A model generated the notes under the pieces. It saw only the letters and a list, made by a program, of their open reading frames with translations. It was not told where the DNA came from and did not search any database. From Candidatus Bathyarchaeota archaeon (GTDB lineage: Archaea; Thermoproteota; Bathyarchaeia; Bathyarchaeales; UBA233), in assembly GCA_004376975.1 (NCBI GenBank), contig SOJA01000205.1, forward strand, positions 1 through 16,211: a stretch of DNA of 16,211 bases. Reading direction: 5' to 3'. The translations under genes and the position numbers were made by a program. Numbering within the stretch: the first letter of the stretch is position 1; every line of letters starts with the position of its first letter. Positions 6,286 to 13,512 of this stretch are shown here, one piece after another.

Positions 6286-7929
6286 CTAGTATTCTTCACT
6301 TCCAGGTCCGCCTGGCGGTCCCCCTGGCCCTTTTGGTTTTGTTGACGCTATTACATCATCTATGCGTAGTATCATTGACGCTGATTCTGTGGCTGATTTT
6401 GCTGCTTGTTCCTTAACTACAAGTGGTTCAATTACACCGTTCTCAAACATGTTTTCAACTTTGCCTGTAAAAACATTCACGCCCATGGATTGGCTGTCTG
6501 TTTTTTCGTGAGCAGCCCTCAATTCTACGATTATGTCTATTGATTCCAATCCAGCATTTTCAGCTAGGGTTTTCGGTATAATCTCAAAGGCATTAGCAAA
6601 CGCCTGAATTGCTAGCTGTTCTCTTCCCTCCGCTTTTGTGGCATATTTCCTCAGTTCTTTGGCTACTTCAACTTCTACTGCGCCGCCGCCTGGTACTACT
6701 TTGTTGTTTTCTATTACGTCTGATACAACTGACAGGGCATCGTGCATGGCTCTTTCTGCTTCATCTACCATTCTTTCTAGTCCAGCGCGAATGAGAATGG
6801 CGACTGAGCGAGGGGCCTTACATTTCTCAACAAAAATCATTTTGTCTTCGCCTATTTTTCGTTCTTCAACGATACCTGCTACGCCCAAGTCTTCAAGCTT
6901 CAAATCATTTAAGTCTGTGACGATTCTTCCTCCTGTAGCTCTCGCTAGTTTCTCCATGTCTGATTGTTTCACTCTTCTTGCTGCAAGTATCCCCTGTTTT
7001 GATAGGAAGTGCTGTGCTAGGTCATCTATGCCTTTCTGGCAGAAGAGAACGCCTGCTCCTACAGCCTTGATCTTTTCAACCATGTCTTTTAACATTTGAT
7101 TTTCCTTATCCAGAAAAGCTTTCATCTGTGTTGGGTCTCTTATCCTTATTTCAGCGCTGATTTCAGTTTTTTCGATCTCTATTGGGCAGTCTAGTAGGGC
7201 TATTTTTGCGCTTTCTAATTTTTTGGGCATGCCTGAGTGGACGGCTTCCTTATCTATTACTACACCTTGGATGAGTTTAGTTTCGAATAGGCTTTTTCCT
7301 TCTTTTTTTATGATTTGTATGTTATCTATGTCTGCTATTTTTCTTTCTCCGCGCTGCTCAACGATTTGTTTTACGGCATCTATTGCTATTTCTGCTAGGT
7401 GTTCTTTTGCTGGACCTACAGCTTTGCTTCCCATAGATGTTAATGCAACTTTTTTCAGTGTTTCGCGGTCTTCAACGTTTACTGGTGTTGCAATGCTGTT
7501 TATGGTTTCCACTGCTTTTTGCAAAGCTTTTCGGTAGCCGCTTACAATCACTGTTGGGTGAATATTCTGTTCCAGGAGTTCTTCAGCTTTTTTCAGAAGC
7601 TCTCCTGCAAGAACCACCGCCGTTGTTGTTCCATCACCTACCATATCATCTTGCGTTTTCGCAACTTCAACCATCATTTTGCCTGCTGGATGTTCTACTT
7701 CTATTTCGTCTAAGATTGCTGCTCCATCATTCGTTATCGTTATGTCTCCTAAACCGCCTACAAGCATTTTATCCATGCCGCGGGGTCCAAGCGTAGTCTT
7801 CAATACTTCACCTATTATCTTGGCTGCCATTATGTTATTTCTCTGAGCTTCTCTTCCTCTACTTCTTGTTGTACCTTCTTTAAGGATTAAAACTGGTTGT
7901 CCCGACGCGGTTGTTGTTAAGTATGCCAT
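6286..7929 (-). CDS. Thermosome subunit (group II chaperonin)
   Basis: ATP-driven cytosolic chaperonin subunit of 547 aa, full length for the family. It shows [10 protein letters not shown] (46-55), the nucleotide-binding GDGTTT (98-103), the [11 protein letters not shown] motif in the returning equatorial domain and a Gly/Pro-rich C-terminal tail ending GGPGSEEY that would lie in the central cavity. The ATG at 7929 has GGAGG a few bases upstream, so the start is secure. The gene has its own promoter (7985-7998) and is probably monocistronic. Archaeal genomes often carry two or more paralogous subunits that form mixed rings; whether this is alpha or beta cannot be told from one sequence. No heat-shock operator was identified. 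Confidence 0.98.
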   Translation of the reverse strand: MAYLTTTASGQPVLILKEGTTRSRGREAQRNNIMAAKIIGEVLKTTLGPRGMDKMLVGGLGDITITNDGAAILDEIEVEHPAGKMMVEVAKTQDDMVGDGTTTAVVLAGELLKKAEELLEQNIHPTVIVSGYRKALQKAVETINSIATPVNVEDRETLKKVALTSMGSKAVGPAKEHLAEIAIDAVKQIVEQRGERKIADIDNIQIIKKEGKSLFETKLIQGVVIDKEAVHSGMPKKLESAKIALLDCPIEIEKTEISAEIRIRDPTQMKAFLDKENQMLKDMVEKIKAVGAGVLFCQKGIDDLAQHFLSKQGILAARRVKQSDMEKLARATGGRIVTDLNDLKLEDLGVAGIVEERKIGEDKMIFVEKCKAPRSVAILIRAGLERMVDEAERAMHDALSVVSDVIENNKVVPGGGAVEVEVAKELRKYATKAEGREQLAIQAFANAFEIIPKTLAENAGLESIDIIVELRAAHEKTDSQSMGVNVFTGKVENMFENGVIEPLVVKEQAAKSATESASMILRIDDVIASTKPKGPGGPPGGPGSEEY

Positions 7930-7984
7930 ACAAATCCTCCATTAAAGCTAGAATATTAATTCCTGATAAGCAAAAAAAGCACTG

Positions 7985-7998
7985 AAATATAAACCTTT
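7985..7998 (-). promoter_or_regulatory. Thermosome promoter (BRE + TATA box)
   Basis: On the - strand AAAGG is followed by TTTATATTT, an almost ideal archaeal BRE/TATA pair. Initiation about 25 nt downstream (near 7963) would give a leader of about 34 nt containing the GGAGG SD. Confidence 0.75.
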
Positions 7999-8062
7999 AC
8001 CTTCATTGGAAGCGGTTTTCAATATGTAGCAAGAAGAAGCCTAACGCAGTCTATCATCTTTT

Positions 8063-8800
8063 CTACAGACTACGGCAGACGGGGCATTCAACGTTTCTCT
8101 TGACTTCTACCGTTTCGAACACCATTTCCTCTCCACTTGCAAACAGCATTCTTCCAATAAGTGGTCTACCTACTCCGATGATGAGCTTAACGGTTTCCAT
8201 AACCTGTAATGAAGCGAATAATGCAGGTGTGGCACCTAACACTGGGATCATTTCCGCTTCCGGCGGATTTTTTGGAAATATACATCGCAAACAAGGTCCT
8301 TTACCTGGGACTATTGTAGTCATCTGCCCATGCATTGATGAGACACCAGCGTGAACAAAAGGTATCGCGTGCACTACGCAGTACTCATTCACTATGAATC
8401 TTGTTTTCCACATATCTAATCCATCCACAATCACATCAACATCTCCTATCAAGTTAGGTGCGTTGTCCTTGGTGATTTCCGCAATCACTGTTTTCACTTC
8501 AATCTCAGGATTTAGTGCTTCAAGCTTTTCTCTGGCTACTTCTACCTTAAGTCTTCCAATGTCTCTTTGCCAACAAAGGATTTGTCGGTTTAGATTATTC
8601 CATTTGAATTTTCCCTTATCTATGAGAACTATTTTTCCTATGCCAACAGCGGCAAGATATAGTGATGCTGGACATCCCAATCCACCTACGCCGGCGACAG
8701 CGACTTTTGCGTCTTTCAGTTTTTTCTGTCCCTTCAATCCCCAGCCAGAAATCAGCATCTGTCTCTCATACCGCTCCAGCTTGGATGATGACGAGTTCAT
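8063..8800 (-). CDS. E1-like adenylyltransferase (ThiF/MoeB/UbaA family)
   Basis: A 245-aa enzyme expected to adenylate the C-terminal Gly-Gly of ubiquitin-like or sulfur-carrier proteins. Visible are the nucleotide loop GVGGLG (37-42), NNLNRQ (68-73), the Mg/ATP Asp in DGLDMWKTR (126-134) and two zinc cysteine pairs, C170/C173 and C239/C242. Between these pairs there is no Cys: the usual S-C-x-x-x-G-V position reads PVLGATPALF. Thioester or persulfide chemistry of the UbaA/ThiF kind is therefore doubtful, and a MoeB-like adenylation role is more likely. ATG 8800 has GAGGT 6 nt upstream. Two Gly-Gly-ending beta-grasp genes diverge from it, the probable substrates. There is no rhodanese domain. 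Confidence 0.9.
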   Translation of the reverse strand: MNSSSSKLERYERQMLISGWGLKGQKKLKDAKVAVAGVGGLGCPASLYLAAVGIGKIVLIDKGKFKWNNLNRQILCWQRDIGRLKVEVAREKLEALNPEIEVKTVIAEITKDNAPNLIGDVDVIVDGLDMWKTRFIVNEYCVVHAIPFVHAGVSSMHGQMTTIVPGKGPCLRCIFPKNPPEAEMIPVLGATPALFASLQVMETVKLIIGVGRPLIGRMLFASGEEMVFETVEVKRNVECPVCRSL

Positions 8801-8819
8801 CCTGAAACCTCATTCTATA

Positions 8820-8878
8820 AACCTAGGTTAGGGTTTGCTACATAATAGTTTTTACAGAGTTAACACTAAACCTAACCT
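8820..8878. promoter_or_regulatory. Divergent E1/beta-grasp promoter region with inverted repeat
   Basis: AGGTTAGGGTTT (8825-8836) and AAACCTAACCT (8868-8878) form an inverted repeat with one extra G in the left arm. The left arm also overlaps the palindrome AACCTAGGTT (8820-8829). It lies in the 111-nt gap between divergent genes, where an operator could co-regulate both. TATA-like ATTATGAAAG (8879-8888) could give near-leaderless initiation at GTG 8912. Confidence 0.45.
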
Positions 8879-8911
8879 ATTATGAAAGCTCTAGGCGTGT
8901 GAACATAAATC

Positions 8912-9184
8912 GTGGAAGTTAAAGTACGATACCTAAGCCGTGGAATAGCCAAATATTTCGGCTCGTCTGGAAAAGTAGGCACCATCCATATTCCTGATGG
9001 TGCCAAATATGGAAACCTTTTAGGCATATTTAAGAATAAGTTGAGGCATCATGGAGAGTTAGATGAGGGGTTGCTGGACACGTTTGTCTTTATTTGTGGG
9101 GGCAGAATGCTTCTGAACATAAAAGATGAATCCCTAAATTCAAATTATGAAGTTCTGGTTGGATATGCTGATACTGGCGGCTGA
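8912..9184 (+). CDS. Beta-grasp ubiquitin-like protein ending in Gly-Gly
   Basis: A 90-aa protein with the outline of the ThiS/MoaD/SAMP fold. A first strand (EVKVRYLSRGIAKYFG) is followed by a strand ending in TIHIPDGAKYGNLL and a helix, then VFICGGRML, and a final acidic strand ending YADTGG at the stop codon. The C-terminal Gly-Gly is the group that an E1 would adenylate. The start is GTG 8912; there is no good SD, and leaderless initiation from the divergent promoter is plausible. It is 21 nt from a second Gly-Gly protein on the same strand and divergent from the E1-like gene, so a sulfur-carrier or protein-modifier role is likely. It is more divergent than the second copy. Confidence 0.8.
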   Translation: MEVKVRYLSRGIAKYFGSSGKVGTIHIPDGAKYGNLLGIFKNKLRHHGELDEGLLDTFVFICGGRMLLNIKDESLNSNYEVLVGYADTGG

Positions 9185-9205
9185 ATTGTTGGAGAGGTTG
9201 GGCTT

Positions 9206-9499
9206 TTGAATGTGTATGTACGTTTCTTTGCTGCACTGCGGGAATTGGTTGGAAAAAGGGTGGAATGCATAGCGTTTCAGGACAACGAAGAGATCAATAT
9301 CGAGAAAGTGCTAGAGCGTTTGACTGAGATTTTTAACAAGGATTTTGCTGAATATGTTTTTGATGGGAAAACCGGAGAAATACAAAGCTACTTGCTGTTG
9401 CTTCTGAATGGTCGCAGCACAACTACACTCGATGGATTGAAGACAAAGCTTACTGACGGAGATGTCTTAGCCATATTACCGCCTGTTAGCGGTGGTTAA
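9206..9499 (+). CDS. MoaD/SAMP-family beta-grasp protein
   Basis: A 97-aa MoaD-like protein. VYVRFFAALRELVGKR is the typical first beta strand and loop. EEINIEKVLERLTEIF forms the helix region, SYLLLLLNGR is the central strand, and LKTKLTDGDVLAILPPVSGG is the hallmark C-terminus with terminal Gly-Gly. It could carry sulfur as thiocarboxylate for molybdopterin or tungstopterin, or modify proteins as a SAMP; no MoaE or other cofactor gene is nearby to decide. The TTG start at 9206 is supported by GGAGAGGT (9191-9198) 7 nt upstream. It forms an operon with the preceding beta-grasp gene. Confidence 0.9.
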   Translation: MNVYVRFFAALRELVGKRVECIAFQDNEEINIEKVLERLTEIFNKDFAEYVFDGKTGEIQSYLLLLLNGRSTTTLDGLKTKLTDGDVLAILPPVSGG

Positions 9500-9560
9500 C
9501 TCTACATCTCTGTGTGTTTGAAGCCCTGTATTTAGAAGAGTTTTGCTAGGATTTGCTAAG

Positions 9561-9569
9561 TTTATATTG
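9561..9569 (+). promoter_or_regulatory. TATA-like box upstream of the 9582 ORF
   Basis: TTTATATTG is a good TATA match. It predicts RNA initiation near 9586-9591, slightly past ATG 9582. It may therefore really serve the dehydrogenase gene at 9790, with the short ORF inside its leader. Confidence 0.4.
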
Positions 9570-9581
9570 TATGGTCAGTTT

Positions 9582-9812
9582 ATGGGGAAATGTTTGATTT
9601 GCGGTGAAAAGAAGCTGTTATCTCATAGTTCAGGTGTTTGTGTAAGATATACTGGAAAAACCAGAGCAAACTTTGGAGATTGCAGCGCGGGCTGCTTAAT
9701 GCCAGCACTAGTAAAATTTATTCATGACCTTTCTACAAGTTACAGTACAGAATCGAAAAATGCCAACCTTGACCGGTTAGAGGGATCAAGTGTCTACAAT
9801 GAGTTCCTCTGA
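9582..9812 (+). pseudogene. Short Cys-rich ORF, probable radical-SAM N-terminal remnant
   Basis: The 76-aa frame opens with MGKCLICGEKKLLSHSSGVC, very like the zinc ribbon that begins a group of archaeal radical-SAM proteins (C-x2-C then S-x-x-L-G-V-C-x2-C). The fourth Cys is missing (V-R-Y follows C20). TRANFG (27-32) resembles the S-R-x-x-F-G stretch normally found after a helix that is absent here, and the radical-SAM C-x3-C-x2-C motif never appears. C34 and C38 are extra. I infer an internally deleted, truncated relic; it could instead be a small zinc protein in its own right. An upstream TTG at 9543 in frame is unlikely because it precedes the TATA-like box. Its 3' end overlaps the next gene by 14 to 23 nt in another frame. 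Confidence 0.4.
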
Positions 9813-10776
9813 AGTTCTATACCTTTCTAGATACGACGTAGAGAAACTAAACATTCCTATGGAGAAGATCATCCAAATTGTTGAAGAAGCCTTCCTTGAG
9901 AAAGCGAAAGGACGAACTGAAGTGCCGCCCAAGCCTGGCATCCACCCCCAAAAGGACGCCTTCATCCACGCCATGCCAGCTTACATACCTAATATGAGGT
10001 CAGCAGGCGTTAAGTGGGTGAGCGGGTTCCCGGAAAACGCCAAGCGTGGCCTACCGTACATATCGGGACTACTTATTTTGAACAACCCTGAAACCGGTGT
10101 TCCCAAGTGCATTATGGACTGTACATGGATAACAGCCAAACGAACTGGAGCAGCAACTGCAGTTGCGGCTAGATACTTGGCTGAACCAGACTCAAGAGTC
10201 TTGGGAGTTCTTGGGTGCGGTGTTCAGGGCAGAAGCAACCTCGAGGCCTTGATGGTGGTTTGTAAGAACTTGAAAAAAGTGAAAGCCTATGACATTAACA
10301 GTGAAAACTTACAGAGGTATGTAGACGAGATGACTGCTAAACATGGACTGAAAATTGTTCCCGTTTCCTCACCTCGAAAGGCTGTTGAAAACTGTGACCT
10401 AGTAGTGACCGCTGGCCCAATTTTGAAAAATCCGCAGCCTGTAATCGAGGAATCATGGTTTAAGGACGGCGGTTTTGCTTGTTCCTTAGATTTCGATTCG
10501 TACTGGAAACCAGAGGCTATGCATTCCATGGATAAATTTTGCACTGATGACCGCAACCAACTGGCACACTATAGGAAACTGGGATATTTTTCCAGTATAC
10601 CCAACGTGTATGCGGATTTGGATGAAATCGTGAGCGGCAAGAAACCTGGTCGTGAAAATTCCAGAGAACGCATTTTGTCCATGAACCTAGGCTTGGCCAT
10701 AGAAGATATGGCAACTGCCATCCTCATCTATGAGAAAGCAAAGAAAACAGAAATCGGGAAAAAGCTTCCACTGTGA
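9790..10776 (+). CDS. Ornithine cyclodeaminase/mu-crystallin family dehydrogenase
   Basis: An NAD(P)-dependent enzyme of 328 aa. SAGVKWVSGFPEN holds the conserved substrate-binding Lys75; GLLILNNPETG and ITAKRTGAATAVAARYLA (114-131) are family signatures; GVLGCGVQGR (139-148) is the Rossmann dinucleotide loop. Known activities include ornithine cyclodeaminase, archaeal alanine dehydrogenase, and pyrroline-carboxylate or other ketimine reductases; the sequence alone does not choose between them. Starts are GTG 9790, with GAGGGAT (9780-9786) just upstream, or ATG 9799. It overlaps the short Cys-rich ORF and is convergent with aIF5B. No amino-acid biosynthesis genes lie nearby. Confidence 0.92.
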   Translation: MSTMSSSEVLYLSRYDVEKLNIPMEKIIQIVEEAFLEKAKGRTEVPPKPGIHPQKDAFIHAMPAYIPNMRSAGVKWVSGFPENAKRGLPYISGLLILNNPETGVPKCIMDCTWITAKRTGAATAVAARYLAEPDSRVLGVLGCGVQGRSNLEALMVVCKNLKKVKAYDINSENLQRYVDEMTAKHGLKIVPVSSPRKAVENCDLVVTAGPILKNPQPVIEESWFKDGGFACSLDFDSYWKPEAMHSMDKFCTDDRNQLAHYRKLGYFSSIPNVYADLDEIVSGKKPGRENSRERILSMNLGLAIEDMATAILIYEKAKKTEIGKKLPL

Positions 10777-10808
10777 TACGTGCGCTTGCGTACTCAGAAA
10801 CAGCGTAC

Positions 10809-10831
10809 ACTAGACTTTCAACCTAGTTTTT
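10809..10831 (+). terminator. Hairpin plus T-run after the dehydrogenase gene
   Basis: ACTAG, a 9-nt loop and CTAGT are followed by a run of T (10827-10831). The stem is short, but a T-run after a stop is the main archaeal termination signal. It touches the last codon of the convergent aIF5B gene. Confidence 0.4.
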
Positions 10832-12620
10832 ATGCAGCCCAGAACGGCATTTTCTTTCTCATTAGTTTGACGTATTCGTTTAATGCATCTTGCTGTTCCA
10901 ATGTCAACCTATCCATAAAAGTTGTCAGCAACACTTTTGCATGACCCTCTGGTACCTTCACAAACAATATGTCTTTTTCGAAAATGTGTCTTCCAACTAT
11001 TGGCTTATTCATGGATATTGCCACTTGTATCCCTTGCTGAGCTTCTGGCAGTGTTTTTCCTTTTTCTTGAATCTGTTGTATTTCACCAATTTCTTCTCCA
11101 TTTTTATCCCTCACAAGCTTGTATTTCGGCTTTATCCTTCCAGCCAAGACTTCGGCGCCAACGATAGCTGGCTTCGCCCTACGGAAAACATATCCTTCTA
11201 AAATGCGGATTTTTCCTGGCATAACAAGCTTCTCAAACTCTTGCTCAATCTCTGTCTCCTGTTGATTCTTAAGCCATAATAGATAGTCGTCCATTAAGCG
11301 ATAGATTATTTTGTCATGGAAAATCTGAACGCCCTTAATTGACGCTTCTTCTTCGGCATCTGGTAAGATCTTGATGTTAAAGGCTAAAATCACACCGTAG
11401 AAAGGTTTGTTCTCCTTCACAACACCTGCTTCAACGACATCCCTTTTCGAAACATCACCAACATCAGCCAACCGAATCGGTACATCATTGCGTTTTAGAC
11501 TTTCAGCAATAGCTTCTAACGAGCCTAAAGTGTCAGCCTTCAAAACGACACCATCAATATCCGTAGTAATCCTAATTCTCTCAATCTCCTTAGAAACAAG
11601 ACCAGTGTACTTCTTCAGCTCTTCACCGTGTGGGACAGCATATAAAGGGGCACCAGCTAAGGCTCCTTCTAGGTCAGGAGCCACAACCTTTACTCCAGCC
11701 GCTGCAGAAACAGAATTCACAGAAGAAAACTTGTCCCTCGGATCCCTAATTTCATCTAGAGCCTTAGGAACCAGAATCGCCCGTATTCGTGTAACAACTG
11801 GTCTTTCCTTGCCACCAATGACAATTAAGTCTTCTTTCTGTAAAATTCCATCATAAATTATAATGTTAACTGTCAAACCTAAACCAGCCTCTTCTTTTAC
11901 CTCTAGAACCGTGCCCTTAGCTGGTCCCTTGGTTGTCTGTAAGCGCTTCTTCAAATACTGCTGTGCTAAACCCACAAGAACCATAAGAAGTTCAGTTATG
12001 CCCTCACCAGTTTTTGCACTTGTAGGCACCACTGCGATAGTTTTTGTGAAGTCTTTCACACGGTCGAAGCGGTCAGTTCCAAATTTCAAACGAGAAAAAG
12101 CGCCAATAATATCGTAGATCCTATTATCCAAGTCTTCCTTAACATAGCGACCTTGCATCTGATAAGTCTTCAAGAACGGTGTATCCGGATAGGAATTCCA
12201 GCCTGGTATCCGATCTATCTTGTTTGCAGCGACCAAAAAAGGGGTTTTGCGAGCTTTCAAAATCTCTATGCACTCATAAGTCTGTTCCTCAAAACCCCGT
12301 AAAACATCAATAACCAATATCGCTATGTCAGCTACACCGCCACCTCTCTTACGCAAGTTCGTGAAAGCTGCATGTCCAGGCGTGTCAATGACAAGCAATC
12401 CTGGAATTTCAATTTCCCCTTTAACCATTGAAAGCAAAGGACCAACCAGCTGCTTGAGTGTGTCAACAGGGAAAAAACTTGCACCGATGTGTTGCGTGAT
12501 CCCTCCAGCCTCACGAGACTGAACCCTCGTTTTGCGTATTTTATCCAGAAGCAAAGTCTTACCAGTATCAACATGACCAAGCACACATACAATTGGTTGA
12601 CGAACAGGCATAATCTGCAT
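10830..12620 (-). CDS. infB: Translation initiation factor aIF5B (IF2-like GTPase)
   Basis: Ribosome-dependent GTPase that promotes subunit joining and initiator tRNA placement. It is 596 aa, usual for archaeal aIF5B. G motifs: GHVDTGKT (15-22), GGITQHIGA (39-47), DTPGH (79-83), NKID (133-136) and SAKTG (201-205). Beta-barrel domain II, the alpha/beta domain III and the long connector helix leading to domain IV follow in order. There is no intein at the P-loop, where some archaeal homologues carry one. The start is either ATG 12620, which has AAAGGG directly against it, or ATG 12611, for which that GGGATG region is better spaced. It is divergent from the zinc-ribbon gene and convergent with the dehydrogenase gene. 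Confidence 0.98.
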   Translation of the reverse strand: MQIMPVRQPIVCVLGHVDTGKTLLLDKIRKTRVQSREAGGITQHIGASFFPVDTLKQLVGPLLSMVKGEIEIPGLLVIDTPGHAAFTNLRKRGGGVADIAILVIDVLRGFEEQTYECIEILKARKTPFLVAANKIDRIPGWNSYPDTPFLKTYQMQGRYVKEDLDNRIYDIIGAFSRLKFGTDRFDRVKDFTKTIAVVPTSAKTGEGITELLMVLVGLAQQYLKKRLQTTKGPAKGTVLEVKEEAGLGLTVNIIIYDGILQKEDLIVIGGKERPVVTRIRAILVPKALDEIRDPRDKFSSVNSVSAAAGVKVVAPDLEGALAGAPLYAVPHGEELKKYTGLVSKEIERIRITTDIDGVVLKADTLGSLEAIAESLKRNDVPIRLADVGDVSKRDVVEAGVVKENKPFYGVILAFNIKILPDAEEEASIKGVQIFHDKIIYRLMDDYLLWLKNQQETEIEQEFEKLVMPGKIRILEGYVFRRAKPAIVGAEVLAGRIKPKYKLVRDKNGEEIGEIQQIQEKGKTLPEAQQGIQVAISMNKPIVGRHIFEKDILFVKVPEGHAKVLLTTFMDRLTLEQQDALNEYVKLMRKKMPFWAA

Positions 12621-12675
12621 CCCTTTAACAAGAATATCCTATTATCTAATAAACGCAGCTATTTATCCGTAATAT

Positions 12676-12683
12676 TTTTTAAA
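12676..12683 (+). promoter_or_regulatory. TATA-like box for the zinc-ribbon gene
   Basis: TTTTTAAA after AATA would start RNA near 12702-12706. That leaves the AGGTGA at 12707-12712 in the leader and so supports the TTG 12720 start. The opposite strand of this 100-nt gap must also hold the aIF5B promoter (TTTATTAGATAATA, about 12637-12650, is a candidate). Confidence 0.35.
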
Positions 12684-12706
12684 GTGTAGGAAAGCTCTGT
12701 GCAGAT

Positions 12707-12712
12707 AGGTGA
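12707..12712 (+). promoter_or_regulatory. Shine-Dalgarno deciding the zinc-ribbon start
   Basis: AGGTGA lies 7 nt before TTG 12720. It favours that codon over GTG 12699, which has only AGGA upstream. Confidence 0.5.
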
Positions 12713-12719
12713 AAAGAGT

Positions 12720-13037
12720 TTGTTCTACTGCTGGAAATGTGGAGCGAGACTTAAAGAAAATGATAAGTTCTGTTATGTATGTGGCACTCCCATTGCTAAA
12801 ATGGTTAGAGAGGAATTCTCTGTTTCCGCTGACAATCTTGTGGAAAAAATCAGAGAACTACTTCATGAAGGGAACGTGACTAGAATAATTGTTAAGGACG
12901 AAAAAGGAAAGGTTCTACTTGAGATACCAATAACTATAGGCATCATCGGCTTTGTTCTGGCTCCTTGGTTTGCGGCTCTAGGTGCAATAGCTGCTTTGGC
13001 CACGAATTGCAGAATAGTTGTTGAAAGAAGAGAATAA
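12720..13037 (+). CDS. Zinc-ribbon protein with DUF4342 domain
   Basis: A 105-aa protein. The N-terminal zinc ribbon FYCWKCGARL through CYVCGTPIA has four metal cysteines (C4, C7, C18, C21). The DUF4342-like domain follows from about residue 30: a helix SADNLVEKIRELLHEGNV, strands TRIIVKDEKGKVLLEIPIT, a hydrophobic Ala/Gly-rich segment (about 72-97) that may be a membrane-associated hairpin, and a final strand CRIVVERRE. The function of this domain is unknown; bacterial versions are often fused to a UBA-like module, here replaced by a zinc ribbon. TTG 12720 is chosen because of its SD and because the protein then begins right at the ribbon; GTG 12699 would add seven residues. It is transcribed divergently from aIF5B. 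Confidence 0.82.
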   Translation: MFYCWKCGARLKENDKFCYVCGTPIAKMVREEFSVSADNLVEKIRELLHEGNVTRIIVKDEKGKVLLEIPITIGIIGFVLAPWFAALGAIAALATNCRIVVERRE

Positions 13038-13115
13038 CTATAATTGCGTTTAAAACAGAATGCATACTGCAAATATGTTAAACAGCGCGAGGACTTACAT
13101 CAAGGATAGGTCAAA

Positions 13116-13325
13116 ATGCTAAGAATGTTAAATCAACTAAAAAGGCTTCTAACTGACCCTAATGGCTTTTTCAGCACTGTCGTGCGTGCTATTCATGGAA
13201 AAGTTTGTTCTAGGCACAACCGTTGGCTTCTGAAGAGCAAAAGAATTTATTCAGTCTTTGCAATTGTCAAGATTATTCCTAATGCTAATACGCCAATGCT
13301 TAGAAATCCGAAAAATCCCGTATAA
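13116..13325 (+). pseudogene. Possible decayed small ORF (Yip1-like N-terminus)
   Basis: ATG 13116 has AAGGATAGGT just upstream and the first residues, MLRMLNQLKRLLTDPNGFFS, resemble the N-terminal helix and D-P-x-x-F-F motif of Yip1-type membrane proteins. After about residue 22 the frame loses protein character, carries no membrane helix and runs 79 nt antisense into the 13247-13444 gene. I infer either a truncated relic or a chance ORF; only the first 70 nt are credible as coding. Confidence 0.25.
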
Positions 13326-13444
13326 TCACGTAATGCTTGGGCACTTGTGAACGTGAAATAGGTCGCTAGAGCACCGACAATAATAAGTATTAACCCAAAG
13401 AATTTTTCAGCAGCAACTAATCCAAAACCGCCTTCTTCGCTCAA
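13247..13444 (-). CDS. Small two-helix membrane protein, unknown function
   Basis: A 65-aa protein with helices at about 14-33 and 43-62, an acidic N-terminus (MSEEGG) and a short charged C-terminus (AKTE). The loop TSAQALRDYTG separates the helices. The start is TTG 13444, the only start codon in frame; GGGAAGAG lies upstream and a TATA-like box at 13473-13480 would place initiation about 8-10 nt before it. No family name can be given. It follows top6A by 68 nt on the same strand but has its own promoter. The hydrophobic pattern and regular layout argue that it, not the overlapping + strand ORF, is the real gene here. Confidence 0.72.
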   Translation of the reverse strand: MSEEGGFGLVAAEKFFGLILIIVGALATYFTFTSAQALRDYTGFFGFLSIGVLALGIILTIAKTE

Positions 13445-13472
13445 ATCTAACTCTTCCCTTTTTATGTGCTTT

Positions 13473-13480
13473 TACATAAA
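13473..13480 (-). promoter_or_regulatory. TATA-like box for the 65-aa membrane protein
   Basis: On the - strand this reads TTTATGTA, centred about 33 nt before TTG 13444, leaving a short leader that contains GGGAAGAG. Confidence 0.4.
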
Positions 13481-13512
13481 GTAACATACGGTTATTTTAA
13501 ATTTCCCCATGT

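Noticed and set aside
6638..7099. 153-aa + strand open frame antisense to the thermosome gene
   Set aside because: It lies wholly inside a conserved full-length gene, is Ser/Phe-rich as expected of a reverse-strand shadow, and has no SD.
11407..11856. 149-aa + strand open frame antisense to aIF5B
   Set aside because: A shadow frame within the conserved aIF5B gene; Ser/Thr-rich low-complexity translation.
12550..12580. Possible intein insertion at the aIF5B P-loop
   Set aside because: The GHVDTGKT loop is continuous and the total length is normal, so no intein is present.
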